Shown in pieces: positions 8,519 through 18,390 of a stretch of 64,000 bases of DNA (positions are counted from its first letter, which is position 1; every line of letters begins with the position of its first letter). Position numbers and translations under genes: made by a program. The DNA lies in NCBI RefSeq assembly GCF_008041945.1, contig NZ_VKAD01000001.1, forward strand, positions 682,001 through 746,000. Direction: 5' to 3'. The DNA comes from Reinekea thalattae (GTDB lineage Bacteria > Pseudomonadota > Gammaproteobacteria > Pseudomonadales > Natronospirillaceae). The notes under the pieces are model-generated. The model worked only from the letters and a program-made list of their open reading frames with translations. It had not been told where the DNA came from and did not search any database.

Positions 8519-9343
8519 ATGGCTATTATCGAGATATTCGAACAGTTACAAAAGCAGCTTTCTGAGTTAGCTGATGATATCCAGCAACACGAAATCTACT
8601 GGTTATTAGATGTTGCCCACCTCAATACAACAGCTCCTTTAGCGCAGGCTTTTTTAGACCTCTGGTATCAGGGTGACCAAGATGGCCGCACCACTCGCAT
8701 CTATCCGGGTTTAGTTGCCGCCACTGAAAACCAACTGCAAAAAGCCGTTGAGATTAATCAGCTAAAAACCGATTTACGCCAACTAATCAACGAAATAAAA
8801 CAACAGGACTTGAGTGGCTGGAAAGAAATACAGCAGAAATTAGGTAAGAGAAACCGGCAGCTACATGAGTCGTTAAGCAGCCAAGGTATAGAGCGATTAC
8901 ACCTGAAACAGATGTGGCGGCAAATCCCGATCATAGATCAAGTGCCGATTAAAATAAGCTTTAACTGGTACACCAGTGGCCGCTCTATCACGCGCGTTAG
9001 CAAGCAAGAGGCATACGACATGCTATTGCAGCTAAATACCGAAGCGGCTCATATTAAAATGCAATTAGCGAAGCTTGCGAGTTTGCCAGAGTCAGAAAAG
9101 TTAGCTCGAGTGCAAAAGCAAGCTCCGGTATTGCGCGCTAATCTACTGTTTGAAAATGGTCAGCGCAAAGCGATGAACGCCTCATTGCCGATATTATTTT
9201 TACAGCAGGATAAACAGACCTTGCCGAGCTTTATTGCGCCCTCACCTGCGCCGCCAAAAGAACGTAACCGGCAAGTTCGATCCGATAACCGACTCGAAGA
9301 CGAGCCGTTCTTAAAATCGATTAGAGTCCATCGATATCAATAA
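8519..9343 (+). CDS. Tus-like DNA replication terminus site-binding protein
   Basis: Family call from motif-by-motif resemblance to E. coli Tus (remembered sequence, no alignment run). The N-terminal coiled region IFEQLQKQLSELADDIQQHE parallels the Tus start. A middle block RIYPGLVAA...INQLKTDLRQLI parallels RLPGVLCYQ...INKLKTTFEHI. A C-terminal block ASLPESEKL...APVLRANLLFENGQRKAMNASLPILFL parallels AALPQNAKL...VQPIARVWYKGDQKQV. The protein is basic, as expected for a DNA-binding protein. The frame is open from 8408, but the ATG at 8519 aligns with the Tus N-terminus and gives 274 aa (Tus 309). If real, it binds Ter sites and blocks replication forks from one side. It stands alone, convergent with sthA. 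Confidence 0.72.
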   Translation: MAIIEIFEQLQKQLSELADDIQQHEIYWLLDVAHLNTTAPLAQAFLDLWYQGDQDGRTTRIYPGLVAATENQLQKAVEINQLKTDLRQLINEIKQQDLSGWKEIQQKLGKRNRQLHESLSSQGIERLHLKQMWRQIPIIDQVPIKISFNWYTSGRSITRVSKQEAYDMLLQLNTEAAHIKMQLAKLASLPESEKLARVQKQAPVLRANLLFENGQRKAMNASLPILFLQQDKQTLPSFIAPSPAPPKERNRQVRSDNRLEDEPFLKSIRVHRYQ

Positions 9344-9379
9344 CAATCAGAGCCGATAACGCAATTATCAGCAACGCCA

Positions 9380-10780
9380 TTAAAAGAGCCGATTAATACC
9401 GTTTAAGGCAGCCACTCGATAAGCCTCAGCCATCGTTGGGTAATTAAACGTATGCTCTAAAAAGTATCGAATGGAGTTGCCACCACTCTCGCTTGGTTGC
9501 GACATAATCGCCTGCCCAATGTGTAAAATTTCTGCTGCCTGATCACCAAAACAATGAATCCCTAACAGTTCTGTCGTTTCACGATGGAAAAGTAATTTAA
9601 GAACACCTGCTTCCTCGCCGGTAATTTGAGCGCGAGCAGTGTCTTTGAAATAGGCCTTACCGACTTCGTACGGAACCTTTTCTGCGGTGAGTTCACGCTC
9701 GGTTTTACCAATCGATGAAATCTCTGGAATCGTATAGATACCCGTTGGAATGTCATTAACATGACGATAGGTACCGTTATCACTGATCACACCAGATATG
9801 GAGCGACCTTGGTCATAGGCTGCACTGGCAAGACTTGGCCAACCAATAACATCACCAGCGGCATAGATATTCTCTTGTTGGGTACAATAATGCTCATCAA
9901 CTTCTAATTGACCTCGACGATTTGCCTTAAGGTCAATTGCAGCCAAATTTAAACTGTCGGTATTGCCTGTTCGGCCATTGGCCCATAGGAAGCTGTCGCA
10001 CTTAATTTTTTTGCCTGATTGCAACGTTAAAACAACGTGGTCATCAAAGCCTTCTATCGATTTAAAGGCTTCATTATGGCGAATCAAAACACCGTGGCTA
10101 CGTAGGTGATAACTCAAGGCATCGGAAATTTCATCATCCATAAAGGCCAATAAACGCTCACCTGGATTAATCAGGTCAACCTTTAACCCTAAGCCATTGA
10201 AGATTGATGCGTATTCACAGCCAATAACACCGGCACCGTAGATGACGATGTTTTTCGGCGTACTATCTAAAGAAAGAATAGAATCGCTATCAAAAATTCG
10301 CGGATGATTAAAATCGATCTCTGGTGGCTGATATGGGCGAGAACCCGTGGCAATAACAAAGTTTTTTGCCTTTATGGTTTCGACCTTCTTATCTTGATAG
10401 GTCAGCTCTAACGTATGTTTGTCTTTAAAAGCCGCTTGAGCATGAAATAGATCAACTCGATTGCGAGCATAAAAACGAGCCCGCATAGACACCTGTTTTT
10501 GAATGACGCGCTCTGCTGTTTCTAAGACTTGAGGAAAGGAGAGCCAGGTTTGATCGGCAACATAGCGAAACATAGGATTGCGGTTAAATTGCATAATCTG
10601 ATGCACTGCATGCCTAAGCGCCTTCGATGGAATAGTGCCCTGATGAGTGCAATTGCCGCCAACCGCCTTGCGGAAGTCAATAACTGCGACGCTCAAACCA
10701 GACTTCGTAGCATTCATCGCGGCACTTTCGCCAGCAGGACCTGAACCGATAACGACCAAATCATATTGATGTTCTATCAT
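9380..10780 (-). CDS. sthA: Soluble pyridine nucleotide transhydrogenase (Si-specific)
   Basis: FAD enzyme that transfers hydride between NADPH and NAD+. FAD-binding [13 protein letters not shown] is at the N-terminus. The active-site stretch [15 protein letters not shown] keeps a single Cys where disulfide reductases have CxxxxC, which identifies SthA rather than lipoamide dehydrogenase. NAD-binding [14 protein letters not shown], the FAD-ribityl motif IYAAGDV and the dimerisation domain to the end follow. At 466 aa it matches E. coli SthA. It lies downstream of nqrM on the same strand across a 133-bp gap containing repeats, so it may be co-transcribed with or separately promoted from the nqr operon. 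Confidence 0.96.
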   Translation of the reverse strand: MIEHQYDLVVIGSGPAGESAAMNATKSGLSVAVIDFRKAVGGNCTHQGTIPSKALRHAVHQIMQFNRNPMFRYVADQTWLSFPQVLETAERVIQKQVSMRARFYARNRVDLFHAQAAFKDKHTLELTYQDKKVETIKAKNFVIATGSRPYQPPEIDFNHPRIFDSDSILSLDSTPKNIVIYGAGVIGCEYASIFNGLGLKVDLINPGERLLAFMDDEISDALSYHLRSHGVLIRHNEAFKSIEGFDDHVVLTLQSGKKIKCDSFLWANGRTGNTDSLNLAAIDLKANRRGQLEVDEHYCTQQENIYAAGDVIGWPSLASAAYDQGRSISGVISDNGTYRHVNDIPTGIYTIPEISSIGKTERELTAEKVPYEVGKAYFKDTARAQITGEEAGVLKLLFHRETTELLGIHCFGDQAAEILHIGQAIMSQPSESGGNSIRYFLEHTFNYPTMAEAYRVAALNGINRLF

Positions 10781-10827
10781 TGACGACCCTCTTCCTTAAT
10801 TATTATTTATTGAAAAGCGCTTTATGT

Positions 10828-10903
10828 AGAAAACTATGCTTTCAGGAAACCATGTGCCTCTTTCAGAAACTATATGTCTCCTCTCTATAAGGAGAAACTA
10901 TCG
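10828..10903. repeat. Imperfect 16-25-nt repeats between nqrM and sthA
   Basis: Four diverged copies on the plus strand begin AGAAAACTATG, AGGAAACCATG, AGAAACTATATG and AGGAGAAACTATC (starts near 10828, 10844, 10865 and 10890). They fill most of the spacer behind the nqrM stop. Unit length varies, so the tandem nature is less certain than at other loci in this window. Confidence 0.55.
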
Positions 10904-10913
10904 ATATTGAGAG

Positions 10914-11138
10914 CTATTTTCCTGCGTCGTAAGCCTCTACAGTGCTGTTAACAGCTTTGCTTTCTTTTTCACATTTAGACTTATCACCACCGCAAACATC
11001 ACACTCAGCTTCCATGCCAACGGCAGCCATGCCGCCACAAGAGCCAGCAATAGGTTTTTGCCCAAACATGACACCCACGGCCATCATTGCAATGATTAAA
11101 GCAAAGGCGAGAAATACGATTAAAAAGGTAACGAGCAT
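10914..11138 (-). CDS. nqrM: Na+-NQR maturation protein NqrM
   Basis: Small membrane protein of the DUF539 family needed to assemble the iron centre of Na+-NQR. One N-terminal membrane helix (residues 2-24) is followed by GQKPIAGSCGG and a Cys cluster CDVCGGDKSKC. These four conserved Cys residues are the expected iron-handling ligands. Its length (74 aa) and its position directly after apbE at the end of the nqr operon match Vibrio and Pseudomonas. Confidence 0.93.
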   Translation of the reverse strand: MLVTFLIVFLAFALIIAMMAVGVMFGQKPIAGSCGGMAAVGMEAECDVCGGDKSKCEKESKAVNSTVEAYDAGK

Positions 11139-11179
11139 TATCCTGACTCCTCTATTATTTTATTTGAAGGCGCTCACTG

Positions 11180-12217
11180 CTAATGAGTTTGAGATTTCTC
11201 GATCAACGCCGAATAGGCACTGGTTTGAAGCGACTCAAAGCCTTCTTCATTATCCGCCTTGGTTATAAAAAATGCGGCTATATTGTGAGCTTCAGCATAG
11301 CTGAAAGCTTCTTCTACGCCCATCACCAAAAAGGCGGTGGCATAAGCATCGGCTTGCATGCTGCTGTCCATCATCACGGTGACAGACGCTAGATTATGTA
11401 CGATCGGGTAACCTGTACTTGGGTCAATGGTATGACTGTAACGATTGCCATCGATTTCAAAGTAATTACGATAATCACCACTGGTCGCGATAGCAATATC
11501 AGAAACAGCTAAAACACGATAAGCCGATCGTTCAGCCACATCTGGCTTTTCAATGGCAATGCGCCAAGACTCATTATTTGGCTTTAGACCTGACAGCCTC
11601 ATTTCACCACCGACCTCAACCAAATAGTTATTAATGCCTTTCGCCTCTAAAAAGCGAGCAATCTGATCGACCGCATAGCCTTTAGCGATCGCAGAAAGAT
11701 CCAGCTCCAACTCTTTAAACTTGGTAACTTGAGGATCGTCTAGCTGAACATCTAATGCTCGATAATCAATACGGGCCAATAACCTATCAATATCATCGGG
11801 ATTTGGAAGCTGATGTCGTTGAATGACAGGACCAAAGCCCCACAAATTAACTAATGGAGCAATAGTTGGATCAAAGCGTCCATCGGTAGCCGCCGCAATA
11901 GACAATGCTGCCTGCAAAACTTCAGCAGTTTCACTGGCAATTTTGATGGGCTGATTAATGGGTGCCGCTGAGATAGTGGAGATATCAGACTTGGGTAAGT
12001 AGGTGGACATCAGGCGGTCTATTTTACTAAGAACCCCTTCGACGCCTAATTGTAATGTCTGAGGTTCTGTATTCTGCGAGACATATTTGATCGAATAGCT
12101 GGTGCCTATCGCATAGCCACTAAAGCTTTGCAGCGTGTCTTTATCCGATAATGAACAGCCCGCAAGCAGACTGATAAAGATCAGTACTGCTGCGGGAAAT
12201 GAGAAAACGCGAATCAC
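11180..12217 (-). CDS. apbE: FAD:protein FMN transferase (flavinylates NqrB/NqrC)
   Basis: Attaches FMN through a phosphodiester bond to a Thr in target proteins. It is a lipoprotein (lipobox LLAGC, Cys about 21) exposed to the periplasm. Family motifs are GTSYSIKYV, the metal and FAD site DLSAIAKGYAVDQ, LVEVGGEMRLSG, and TSGDYRNYFEIDGNRYSHTIDPSTGYP with the catalytic region. At 345 aa it is standard. It sits 6 bases behind nqrF and before nqrM, so its substrates are very probably NqrB and NqrC, whose acceptor motifs are visible in this window. Confidence 0.95.
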   Translation of the reverse strand: MIRVFSFPAAVLIFISLLAGCSLSDKDTLQSFSGYAIGTSYSIKYVSQNTEPQTLQLGVEGVLSKIDRLMSTYLPKSDISTISAAPINQPIKIASETAEVLQAALSIAAATDGRFDPTIAPLVNLWGFGPVIQRHQLPNPDDIDRLLARIDYRALDVQLDDPQVTKFKELELDLSAIAKGYAVDQIARFLEAKGINNYLVEVGGEMRLSGLKPNNESWRIAIEKPDVAERSAYRVLAVSDIAIATSGDYRNYFEIDGNRYSHTIDPSTGYPIVHNLASVTVMMDSSMQADAYATAFLVMGVEEAFSYAEAHNIAAFFITKADNEEGFESLQTSAYSALIEKSQTH

Positions 12218-12223
12218 TGACGA

Positions 12224-13450
12224 TTAGCCACCAAAGTCATCAAGAAGAATATTCTCGCTCTCAACACCTAAGTCTTCGAGCATCTTAATAACAGCAGCAT
12301 TCATCATTGGAGGCCCACACATGTAGTACTCACAATCTTCTGGCGCTTCATGATCTTTCAAGTAGTTTTCATAAAGCACATTATGGATGAATCCAGTGTA
12401 GCCATCCCAGTTATCTTCTGGCATTGGATCAGACAACGCCAGATGCCAGTTAAAGTTCTCATTCTCTTTCGCCAGCATGTCGTATTCGTCCATATAGAAC
12501 GCTTCACGCATAGAACGAGCACCATACCAGAAGCTCATTTTACGAGTGCTGTTCAAACGCTTCAGCTGATCGAAAATATGCGAACGCATTGGTGCCATAC
12601 CTGCACCACCACCGATAAACACCATCTCTGCATCGGTATCTTTGGCGAAGAACTCACCAAACGGACCATAAACATCGATTTTGTCACCCGGTTTTAGGCT
12701 AAACACATAAGAAGACATCTGGCCTGGCGCATAATCACTGCCTGGAGGCGGTGTCGCAATACGGATATTAAATTTAACTAGGCCTTTCTCTTCAGGGTAA
12801 TTAGCCATTGAGTAAGCACGAATAACTGGCTCAGTTACCTTCGAGCTGTATTGCCAAATGTTAAATTTATCCCAATCAGGGTGATATTCTTTATCGATGT
12901 CAAAATCTTTGTAGTGAACTTCATGCGCTGGACATTCAAGCTGCACATAACCACCAGCTCTAAAATCAACGTTTTCACCTTCTGGTAATTTCAACGTTAA
13001 TTCTTTAATGAAGGTCGCTACGTTCGGGTTAGAAACCACTTCACAAGTCCATTTTTTAACACCGAACACCTCAGGCTCGACATCAATTTTCATGTCTTGC
13101 TTCACAGCAACCTGACAGGCTAAGCGCCAGCCTTCTCGAAGCTCACCCTTAGTAAAGTGAGGTTCTTCTGTTGGCAGAGCACTACCGCCACCATCTAAGA
13201 CCTTACACTTACATTGAGCGCATGTACCGCCACCGCCGCAAGCAGAAGACAAAAACACGCCGTTAGCCGCAAGCGTTTGCAATAGCTTACCACCAGCCGA
13301 AACACTGATGGTTTTTTCGGCGTCTTCGTTAATTTCAATAGCAACGTCGCCACTATTTACCAGCTTGGCACGTGCAGACAGGATCACTGCGACCAATGCC
13401 AATACGATAACGGCAAATAGCACAACACCAAGAATAATTTCTGTAGCCAT
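12224..13450 (-). CDS. nqrF: Na+-NQR subunit F (NADH-oxidising, FAD and 2Fe-2S)
   Basis: Entry point for electrons from NADH. One N-terminal membrane helix is followed by a 2Fe-2S ferredoxin domain with Cys ligands in [17 protein letters not shown], then a ferredoxin-reductase-type FAD domain ([11 protein letters not shown]) and NADH domain ([21 protein letters not shown]). It ends in the family-typical DDFGG. At 408 aa it is exactly the usual size. It is the last core subunit gene of the operon, 12 bases behind nqrE. Confidence 0.98.
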   Translation of the reverse strand: MATEIILGVVLFAVIVLALVAVILSARAKLVNSGDVAIEINEDAEKTISVSAGGKLLQTLAANGVFLSSACGGGGTCAQCKCKVLDGGGSALPTEEPHFTKGELREGWRLACQVAVKQDMKIDVEPEVFGVKKWTCEVVSNPNVATFIKELTLKLPEGENVDFRAGGYVQLECPAHEVHYKDFDIDKEYHPDWDKFNIWQYSSKVTEPVIRAYSMANYPEEKGLVKFNIRIATPPPGSDYAPGQMSSYVFSLKPGDKIDVYGPFGEFFAKDTDAEMVFIGGGAGMAPMRSHIFDQLKRLNSTRKMSFWYGARSMREAFYMDEYDMLAKENENFNWHLALSDPMPEDNWDGYTGFIHNVLYENYLKDHEAPEDCEYYMCGPPMMNAAVIKMLEDLGVESENILLDDFGG

Positions 13451-13462
13451 CTGAGTATCCTT

Positions 13463-14068
13463 TTATAGCGAAATGCCGGAGAACGACATAAATCCAAGAG
13501 ACATTAGGCCTACAGTAATAAAAGTAATCCCTAATCCTTCCAAGCCTTTTGGAACATCGCTGTATTTTAGTTTTTCACGAATACCTGCCAGTGCAACAAT
13601 GGCTAATGCCCAACCTGCACCTGCACCCACACCGTAAACCACACTCTCACTGAAATTATAGTCACGTTCAACCATAAACAGCGATGCACCCATGATGGCG
13701 CAGTTCACTGTAATCAGTGGTAGAAACACGCCTAAGGCGTTATAGAGTGCTGGGAAGAAACGATCTAAGATCATCTCCATAATCTGAACAATTGCTGCAA
13801 TAACACCAATGTAGCTTAAGAGTCCTAAGAAGCTTAAGTTAACATCTAGGCCAGTCCAGTCGAGCGCACCATCACGTAATACGTAGGTATATAAAAGATT
13901 GTTCACCGGCACCGTAATTGCCTGAACAACAATTACCGCAATACCTAGACCAATCGCTGCCGACACCTTCTTAGAAATAGCAAGGAAGGTACACATTCCT
14001 AAGAAGAATGCTAACGCCATGTTTTCTACGAAAATAGCGCGTATAAATAAACTCAATAAACCTTCCAT
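13463..14068 (-). CDS. nqrE: Na+-NQR subunit E
   Basis: Integral membrane subunit with six predicted helices, homologous to NqrD and RnfA. NqrD and NqrE together hold the intramembrane iron-sulfur cluster through Cys residues; here these are in LGMCTFLA and the [10 protein letters not shown] segment. At 201 aa it is standard. It is immediately adjacent to nqrD (stop and start touch), implying coupled translation. Confidence 0.97.
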   Translation of the reverse strand: MEGLLSLFIRAIFVENMALAFFLGMCTFLAISKKVSAAIGLGIAVIVVQAITVPVNNLLYTYVLRDGALDWTGLDVNLSFLGLLSYIGVIAAIVQIMEMILDRFFPALYNALGVFLPLITVNCAIMGASLFMVERDYNFSESVVYGVGAGAGWALAIVALAGIREKLKYSDVPKGLEGLGITFITVGLMSLGFMSFSGISL

Positions 14069-14737
14069 TTATAACGCCTCCTGCTTGCTGTTGCTGGCAA
14101 TTTTGTAATCGGCCTTTTCAACCTGCTCTTTCTTATAAGTACGTAACAACCATATAAATAGTGCAATCAAGAAGAACGCACTTGGAGGTAACAGTAATAA
14201 ACCGTTTGCAACGTACCAGCCACCATTAGTGGTGAGCGGGATAATTTCGAAACCGAAAAGACTGCCTGAACCTAACAACTCACGAATCGTTGCGACAAAA
14301 ATCAACACCGTGCTGTAGCCTAAACCGTTTCCGATACCATCTAAAAAGCTTGGAATCGGCGGATTAGACATAGCAAAGGCTTCCGCTCGACCCATCACAA
14401 TACAGTTAGTGATAATCAAACCGACAAAAACCGACAGCTGCTTAGAAATATCATAAGCGAAGGCTTTTAATACCTGCTCAACCACTATTACCAACGAAGC
14501 AATAATCGTCATCTGGATAATGATACGAATGCTACTTGGAATATAGTTACGGATCGAAGAGATAAAAAAGTTAGAAAAAGCCGTCACAGAAGTCAGTGCA
14601 ATACACATGACCAGAGTAACATTTAGGCTAGTGGTTACCGCTAACGCAGAACAGACACCAAGGATCTGAGCTGCGATCGGGTTATTAGTCAGAACAGGCG
14701 TGAACAGAATCTTACGTGTATCAGACATCTCAAGCAC
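14069..14737 (-). CDS. nqrD: Na+-NQR subunit D
   Basis: Integral membrane subunit with six helices, homologous to RnfE. The cluster Cys residues are visible in [10 protein letters not shown] and [13 protein letters not shown]. At 222 aa it is slightly longer than the Vibrio protein (210 aa). Its start overlaps the nqrC end by 8 bases. Confidence 0.97.
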   Translation of the reverse strand: MLEMSDTRKILFTPVLTNNPIAAQILGVCSALAVTTSLNVTLVMCIALTSVTAFSNFFISSIRNYIPSSIRIIIQMTIIASLVIVVEQVLKAFAYDISKQLSVFVGLIITNCIVMGRAEAFAMSNPPIPSFLDGIGNGLGYSTVLIFVATIRELLGSGSLFGFEIIPLTTNGGWYVANGLLLLPPSAFFLIALFIWLLRTYKKEQVEKADYKIASNSKQEAL

Positions 14738-15503
14738 CTCCTGCTTTCAAGTTATTAATAAAGGGTTGAAATCCATCTTCGCCCAACCAAAAACGAACGA
14801 GGTTATTAACACCTTTGGTTGTTAGGGTCGCTCCAGAAAGGCCGTCGACCTGATAGCTGCTGTTTGGATCTGCGTTACCACCTTTAGTCACTTCAATAGC
14901 AAGCTCACCAGATTCATTCAATATCTCTTTGCCTGGCCACTGAGCTTTCCAAGCTGGATTATCGACTTCACCGCCTAAGCCTGGAGTTTCGGTATGAGAA
15001 TAAAAACCAAGGCCAGCAACAGTATTAAGGTCAGACTCTAGAGCAATAAAGCCCCACAAGGTCGACCACAAACCATAACCACGAATCGGCAAAATTAAGG
15101 TTTCAATCCCGCCTTCGCTATTGAGTACTAAATAAACTTCTGTGTAGTTCTCACGGCGTTTAATAGCAGCGATGTCTTCTTCTTTACTCAATGCAGTGGT
15201 GATCGCAGGATCACGCACGGCAGCAACAGGGTCAAAGGTATCGACATCAAACTCATCTGAGAACTTACCGGTATCGATATTCACTAAGCGAGTTTCGATC
15301 TGCGAGAAAGCTTCTTCTACAGAAACGCCTTCTTGCAATAGGCCTGCGGCAGCCAAAATATTACTTTTTAGATCAAGCTCTTTATTGCGCTCTTGTAAGG
15401 AGCGTAAGCCAACCGCAGCACTTGCCACAGCAACAGCACAAACAAGACAAACCGAGAATGCGACTGTGAAAACATACAGAATGGAATCTTTATTCTTAGC
15501 CAC
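14730..15503 (-). CDS. nqrC: Na+-NQR subunit C (covalent FMN)
   Basis: Membrane-anchored periplasmic flavoprotein. The frame is open to 15572, but I place the start at a GTG (15503) preceded by GGAGAC. This gives AKNKDSI at the N-terminus as in other NqrC proteins and 257 aa (Vibrio 256-257). One N-terminal helix follows. The FMN is attached to a Thr in the C-terminal motif LSGATLTT. The GTG lies within the end of nqrB (8-nt overlap), consistent with translational coupling. Confidence 0.96.
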   Translation of the reverse strand: MAKNKDSILYVFTVAFSVCLVCAVAVASAAVGLRSLQERNKELDLKSNILAAAGLLQEGVSVEEAFSQIETRLVNIDTGKFSDEFDVDTFDPVAAVRDPAITTALSKEEDIAAIKRRENYTEVYLVLNSEGGIETLILPIRGYGLWSTLWGFIALESDLNTVAGLGFYSHTETPGLGGEVDNPAWKAQWPGKEILNESGELAIEVTKGGNADPNSSYQVDGLSGATLTTKGVNNLVRFWLGEDGFQPFINNLKAGGA

Positions 15504-16698
15504 GAGCCAGTCTCCTTTTAACATTTCGCTGCACAACAAAGTAATCAATCGTTGGCGCAAAGATATTTGCAAACAGAATGGCTAACATAATGCCTTCTGG
15601 GAATGCAGGGTTGACGACTCGAATTAAGATAGTCATAACGCCGACAAGTGCACCAAACCAAATTTTACCAACATTGGTCATTGATGCAGAAACAGGATCA
15701 GTCGCCATAAACATGGTACCGAAAGCCACACCACCAATCACAAAGTGCCAATACCAAGGCAAAGCAAACATTGGGTTAGTTTCTGAGCCGATAACATTCA
15801 ATAGCAATGTTGTTGAAATCAGGCCGATTAAAACACCGGCAACAATACGCCACTGGACAATGCCCATTAGCATTAACACACCACCACCAAGAAGAATCAT
15901 CAAAGTCGAAACTTCGGCAATAGAACCTTGCTGTAAGCCAAAGAATGCTTGCAACCAAGAGATATCACCAAGCTTGCCATCAACAAGACCTTCACTAAAG
16001 GCATAACTCAATGCGGTCGCACCTGAGAAACCATCAACAGCAGTCCAGATAGCATCACCGGACATAGAAGCTGGGTAAGCAAAGTACAAAAATGCGCGAC
16101 CCGTTAACGCTGGGTTTAAGAAGTTTTTGCCGGTACCGCCAAACACTTCTTTACCAAATACCACACCAAAGCTAATGCCTAAGGCAACGGCCCACAACGG
16201 CAATGATGGCGGGCAAATCAGCGCAAACAAAATCGATGTCACAAAGAAACCTTCATTAACTTCGTGACCTCGAATCGACGCAAATAAAATTTCCCAAAAG
16301 ATACCAACCGCAAAGGTGGTGATATAAATGGGCAAGAAAAATACCGCGCCGTACCAGAAGTTATCCCACAAACTGGCAGGATTATTACTCGACAGCAGGC
16401 TAATCAACCAACCGTGCCAATCATCTGGTAAAACACCGGCACCACTGGCAATCGCCGTATTTGCTTGATAACCCAAGTTCCACATACCAAAGAACATGGC
16501 CGGGAAAACAAACAGCCAAACCATAATCATAATGCGCTTAAGGTCGATACCATCGCGAACGTGAGCGTTCGACTTAGTAGTAAAATTAACCTTATAGAGA
16601 GCCGTTTCTAAGGCTTCGTATAATGGATAAAGCGCGGCATATTTACCGTTTTTATGAAAATGAGGTTCGATATCATCTAAAAACTTTCTAAGCCCCAT
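15496..16698 (-). CDS. nqrB: Na+-NQR subunit B (covalent FMN, Na+ channel subunit)
   Basis: Large membrane subunit that carries one covalent FMN, riboflavin and the Na+ path. The FMN acceptor Thr is in [11 protein letters not shown]. Typical segments include VNEGFFVTS and [17 protein letters not shown], and DPVSAS in the C-terminal half. At 400 aa with about ten hydrophobic helices it matches the family. It lies 3 bases behind nqrA. Confidence 0.98.
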   Translation of the reverse strand: MGLRKFLDDIEPHFHKNGKYAALYPLYEALETALYKVNFTTKSNAHVRDGIDLKRIMIMVWLFVFPAMFFGMWNLGYQANTAIASGAGVLPDDWHGWLISLLSSNNPASLWDNFWYGAVFFLPIYITTFAVGIFWEILFASIRGHEVNEGFFVTSILFALICPPSLPLWAVALGISFGVVFGKEVFGGTGKNFLNPALTGRAFLYFAYPASMSGDAIWTAVDGFSGATALSYAFSEGLVDGKLGDISWLQAFFGLQQGSIAEVSTLMILLGGGVLMLMGIVQWRIVAGVLIGLISTTLLLNVIGSETNPMFALPWYWHFVIGGVAFGTMFMATDPVSASMTNVGKIWFGALVGVMTILIRVVNPAFPEGIMLAILFANIFAPTIDYFVVQRNVKRRLARG

Positions 16699-16701
16699 GG
16701 T

Positions 16702-18039
16702 TTAACCCTCCGCCTCAATTCTTGTTAATGTATCCCTAAGAATCGGGCCATATTCGTACTTACTTGCACAAGCATAGGTACAAAGTGCCAGATCTTCTTC
16801 ATCTAACTCCAAAGCACCTAGCTGCTCGGCTGATTCCAAATCACCACAAACAATGGCGCGCAATAACTGAGTCGCCAAGATATCCAGCGGCATCACTTTT
16901 TCGTAATTACCGATCGGTACCATGCCTCGCTCAGAGCCATTGGTCGATGTTGAGAAATTAAACAGCTTATTTTTAAATAACGATGACAAGAAAGTCGTTT
17001 TCACCGAATGAGTATTAACACCCAAACGCAAGAAGTGAATCATCGGTCGGCTATAGTCGTTAACCAAAACACTGACTTGAGTATGGTGGCGACCTAAGTA
17101 AGCAACGGTATCGCTGGCAGTACGTCCGCCAAATACAGAGCCGGAAATAAGTCGGAAATCACCTTCTGGCAGCTCACCAGTGACCAATTCATCGATCGAT
17201 GCACCAAGCTGAGTTTTGACTAAACGAGGCTTGATCACTTCTGGACCTGCCAACGAAACAACACGCGCTGTATCGATCTCACCAGACTTAAATAATGCGC
17301 CATAAGCAATGACGTCCTGGTAGCCAATAGTCCAAACCGTTTTAGTCAGCGACACCGGATCTAAGAAATGAATATGAGTACCGGCATTACCCGCTGGGTG
17401 AACACCTGCAAACTCTTCAACAGAAACACCATCAACCGTTGGAATATCAGCGTTTGGCGCTTTACACAACCAAACCTTACCTTCAGTTAATTTAGTCAGT
17501 AACGAAAGCCCTAGCTGAAAATCTCTAGAACGCTCGGCAATAACCACTTGAGGGTCGGCTGCTAAAGGGTTGGTATCGATTGCCTGTACAAAAATAGCGG
17601 CAGGCGTTGCATCAATCGCTGGAACTTTTGAATAGGGTCTGGTGCGCAGTGCTGTCCACTGACCCGATTCAACCAGCTGATCAACAACAGCTTGACGATC
17701 TAACGCAGCTATTTGCTCTTCACTGTATGCGTTAAAACTAACAGAATCTTCGCCTTCAACTTCAATGACTAACGATTGAAAAACTCGTTTAGCACCTCGA
17801 TTGATCTGCTTTACCGAGCCACTTGCAGGTGCGGTATAGGTTACACCTTCATTCTTTTTATCGGTAAAGAGCGGTTGGCCTTTTATTACTTTATCACCTT
17901 CACGAACCAACATAGTTGGTTTCATACCGTGATAATCGTAACCAACCAAAGCGACGTGTTTAATGCTATGCCCTTCGCTGATCTCCTGCTTTGGTGAGCC
18001 TAAGATAGGAAGGTCTAGTCCTTTTTTGATGGTTATCAT
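16702..18039 (-). CDS. nqrA: Na+-NQR subunit A
   Basis: Peripheral subunit of the Na+-translocating NADH:ubiquinone reductase, on the cytoplasmic side. The N-terminus MITIKKGLDLPI is the family signature, followed by a biotinyl-lipoyl-like domain (VREGDKVIKGQPLF; APASGSVKQI) and a Rossmann-like/SLBB region. At 445 aa it is normal. It is the first gene of the leftward nqrABCDEF-apbE-nqrM operon. No strong Shine-Dalgarno is visible before this ATG, but the protein start is unambiguous. Confidence 0.98.
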   Translation of the reverse strand: MITIKKGLDLPILGSPKQEISEGHSIKHVALVGYDYHGMKPTMLVREGDKVIKGQPLFTDKKNEGVTYTAPASGSVKQINRGAKRVFQSLVIEVEGEDSVSFNAYSEEQIAALDRQAVVDQLVESGQWTALRTRPYSKVPAIDATPAAIFVQAIDTNPLAADPQVVIAERSRDFQLGLSLLTKLTEGKVWLCKAPNADIPTVDGVSVEEFAGVHPAGNAGTHIHFLDPVSLTKTVWTIGYQDVIAYGALFKSGEIDTARVVSLAGPEVIKPRLVKTQLGASIDELVTGELPEGDFRLISGSVFGGRTASDTVAYLGRHHTQVSVLVNDYSRPMIHFLRLGVNTHSVKTTFLSSLFKNKLFNFSTSTNGSERGMVPIGNYEKVMPLDILATQLLRAIVCGDLESAEQLGALELDEEDLALCTYACASKYEYGPILRDTLTRIEAEG

Positions 18040-18390
18040 ATTTAATTATCCGATGACGACTTGAAACAGCACTCTGATAACTTTACGTTCAAAGTCTGAT
18101 CTAGGGTCAAATTCATTTCGAGCGATCCACCAGCACTTTATATTCAGCGCTTTTATTGGAGCTCCCCAAAAAATTCAATCACAGTATAAAGATCAACGAG
18201 TTATAAGGCTACCGGTGTTATTCTTGTCGATTAGTCATACTTTAAGACGAAGTCACGCCTTTGTTCATCCATTTTGAGTGTAGACACTGATCTTCAGATG
18301 ACAATCTAAACTGCATGATACTCGCGTCCTCCTCTAATTTTAGCTAGGATGCGCGCTCAATGTTCGACGACACTGCACCCAACAGCCATC
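18040..18390. other. Divergent intergenic region between nqrA and mfd
   Basis: About 350 bp without a convincing gene. It must contain the leftward nqr operon promoter and the rightward mfd promoter. A TATACT on the minus strand near 18184 is a possible -10 for nqrA, but I see no good -35 partner. No repeats or operators stand out. Confidence 0.5.
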
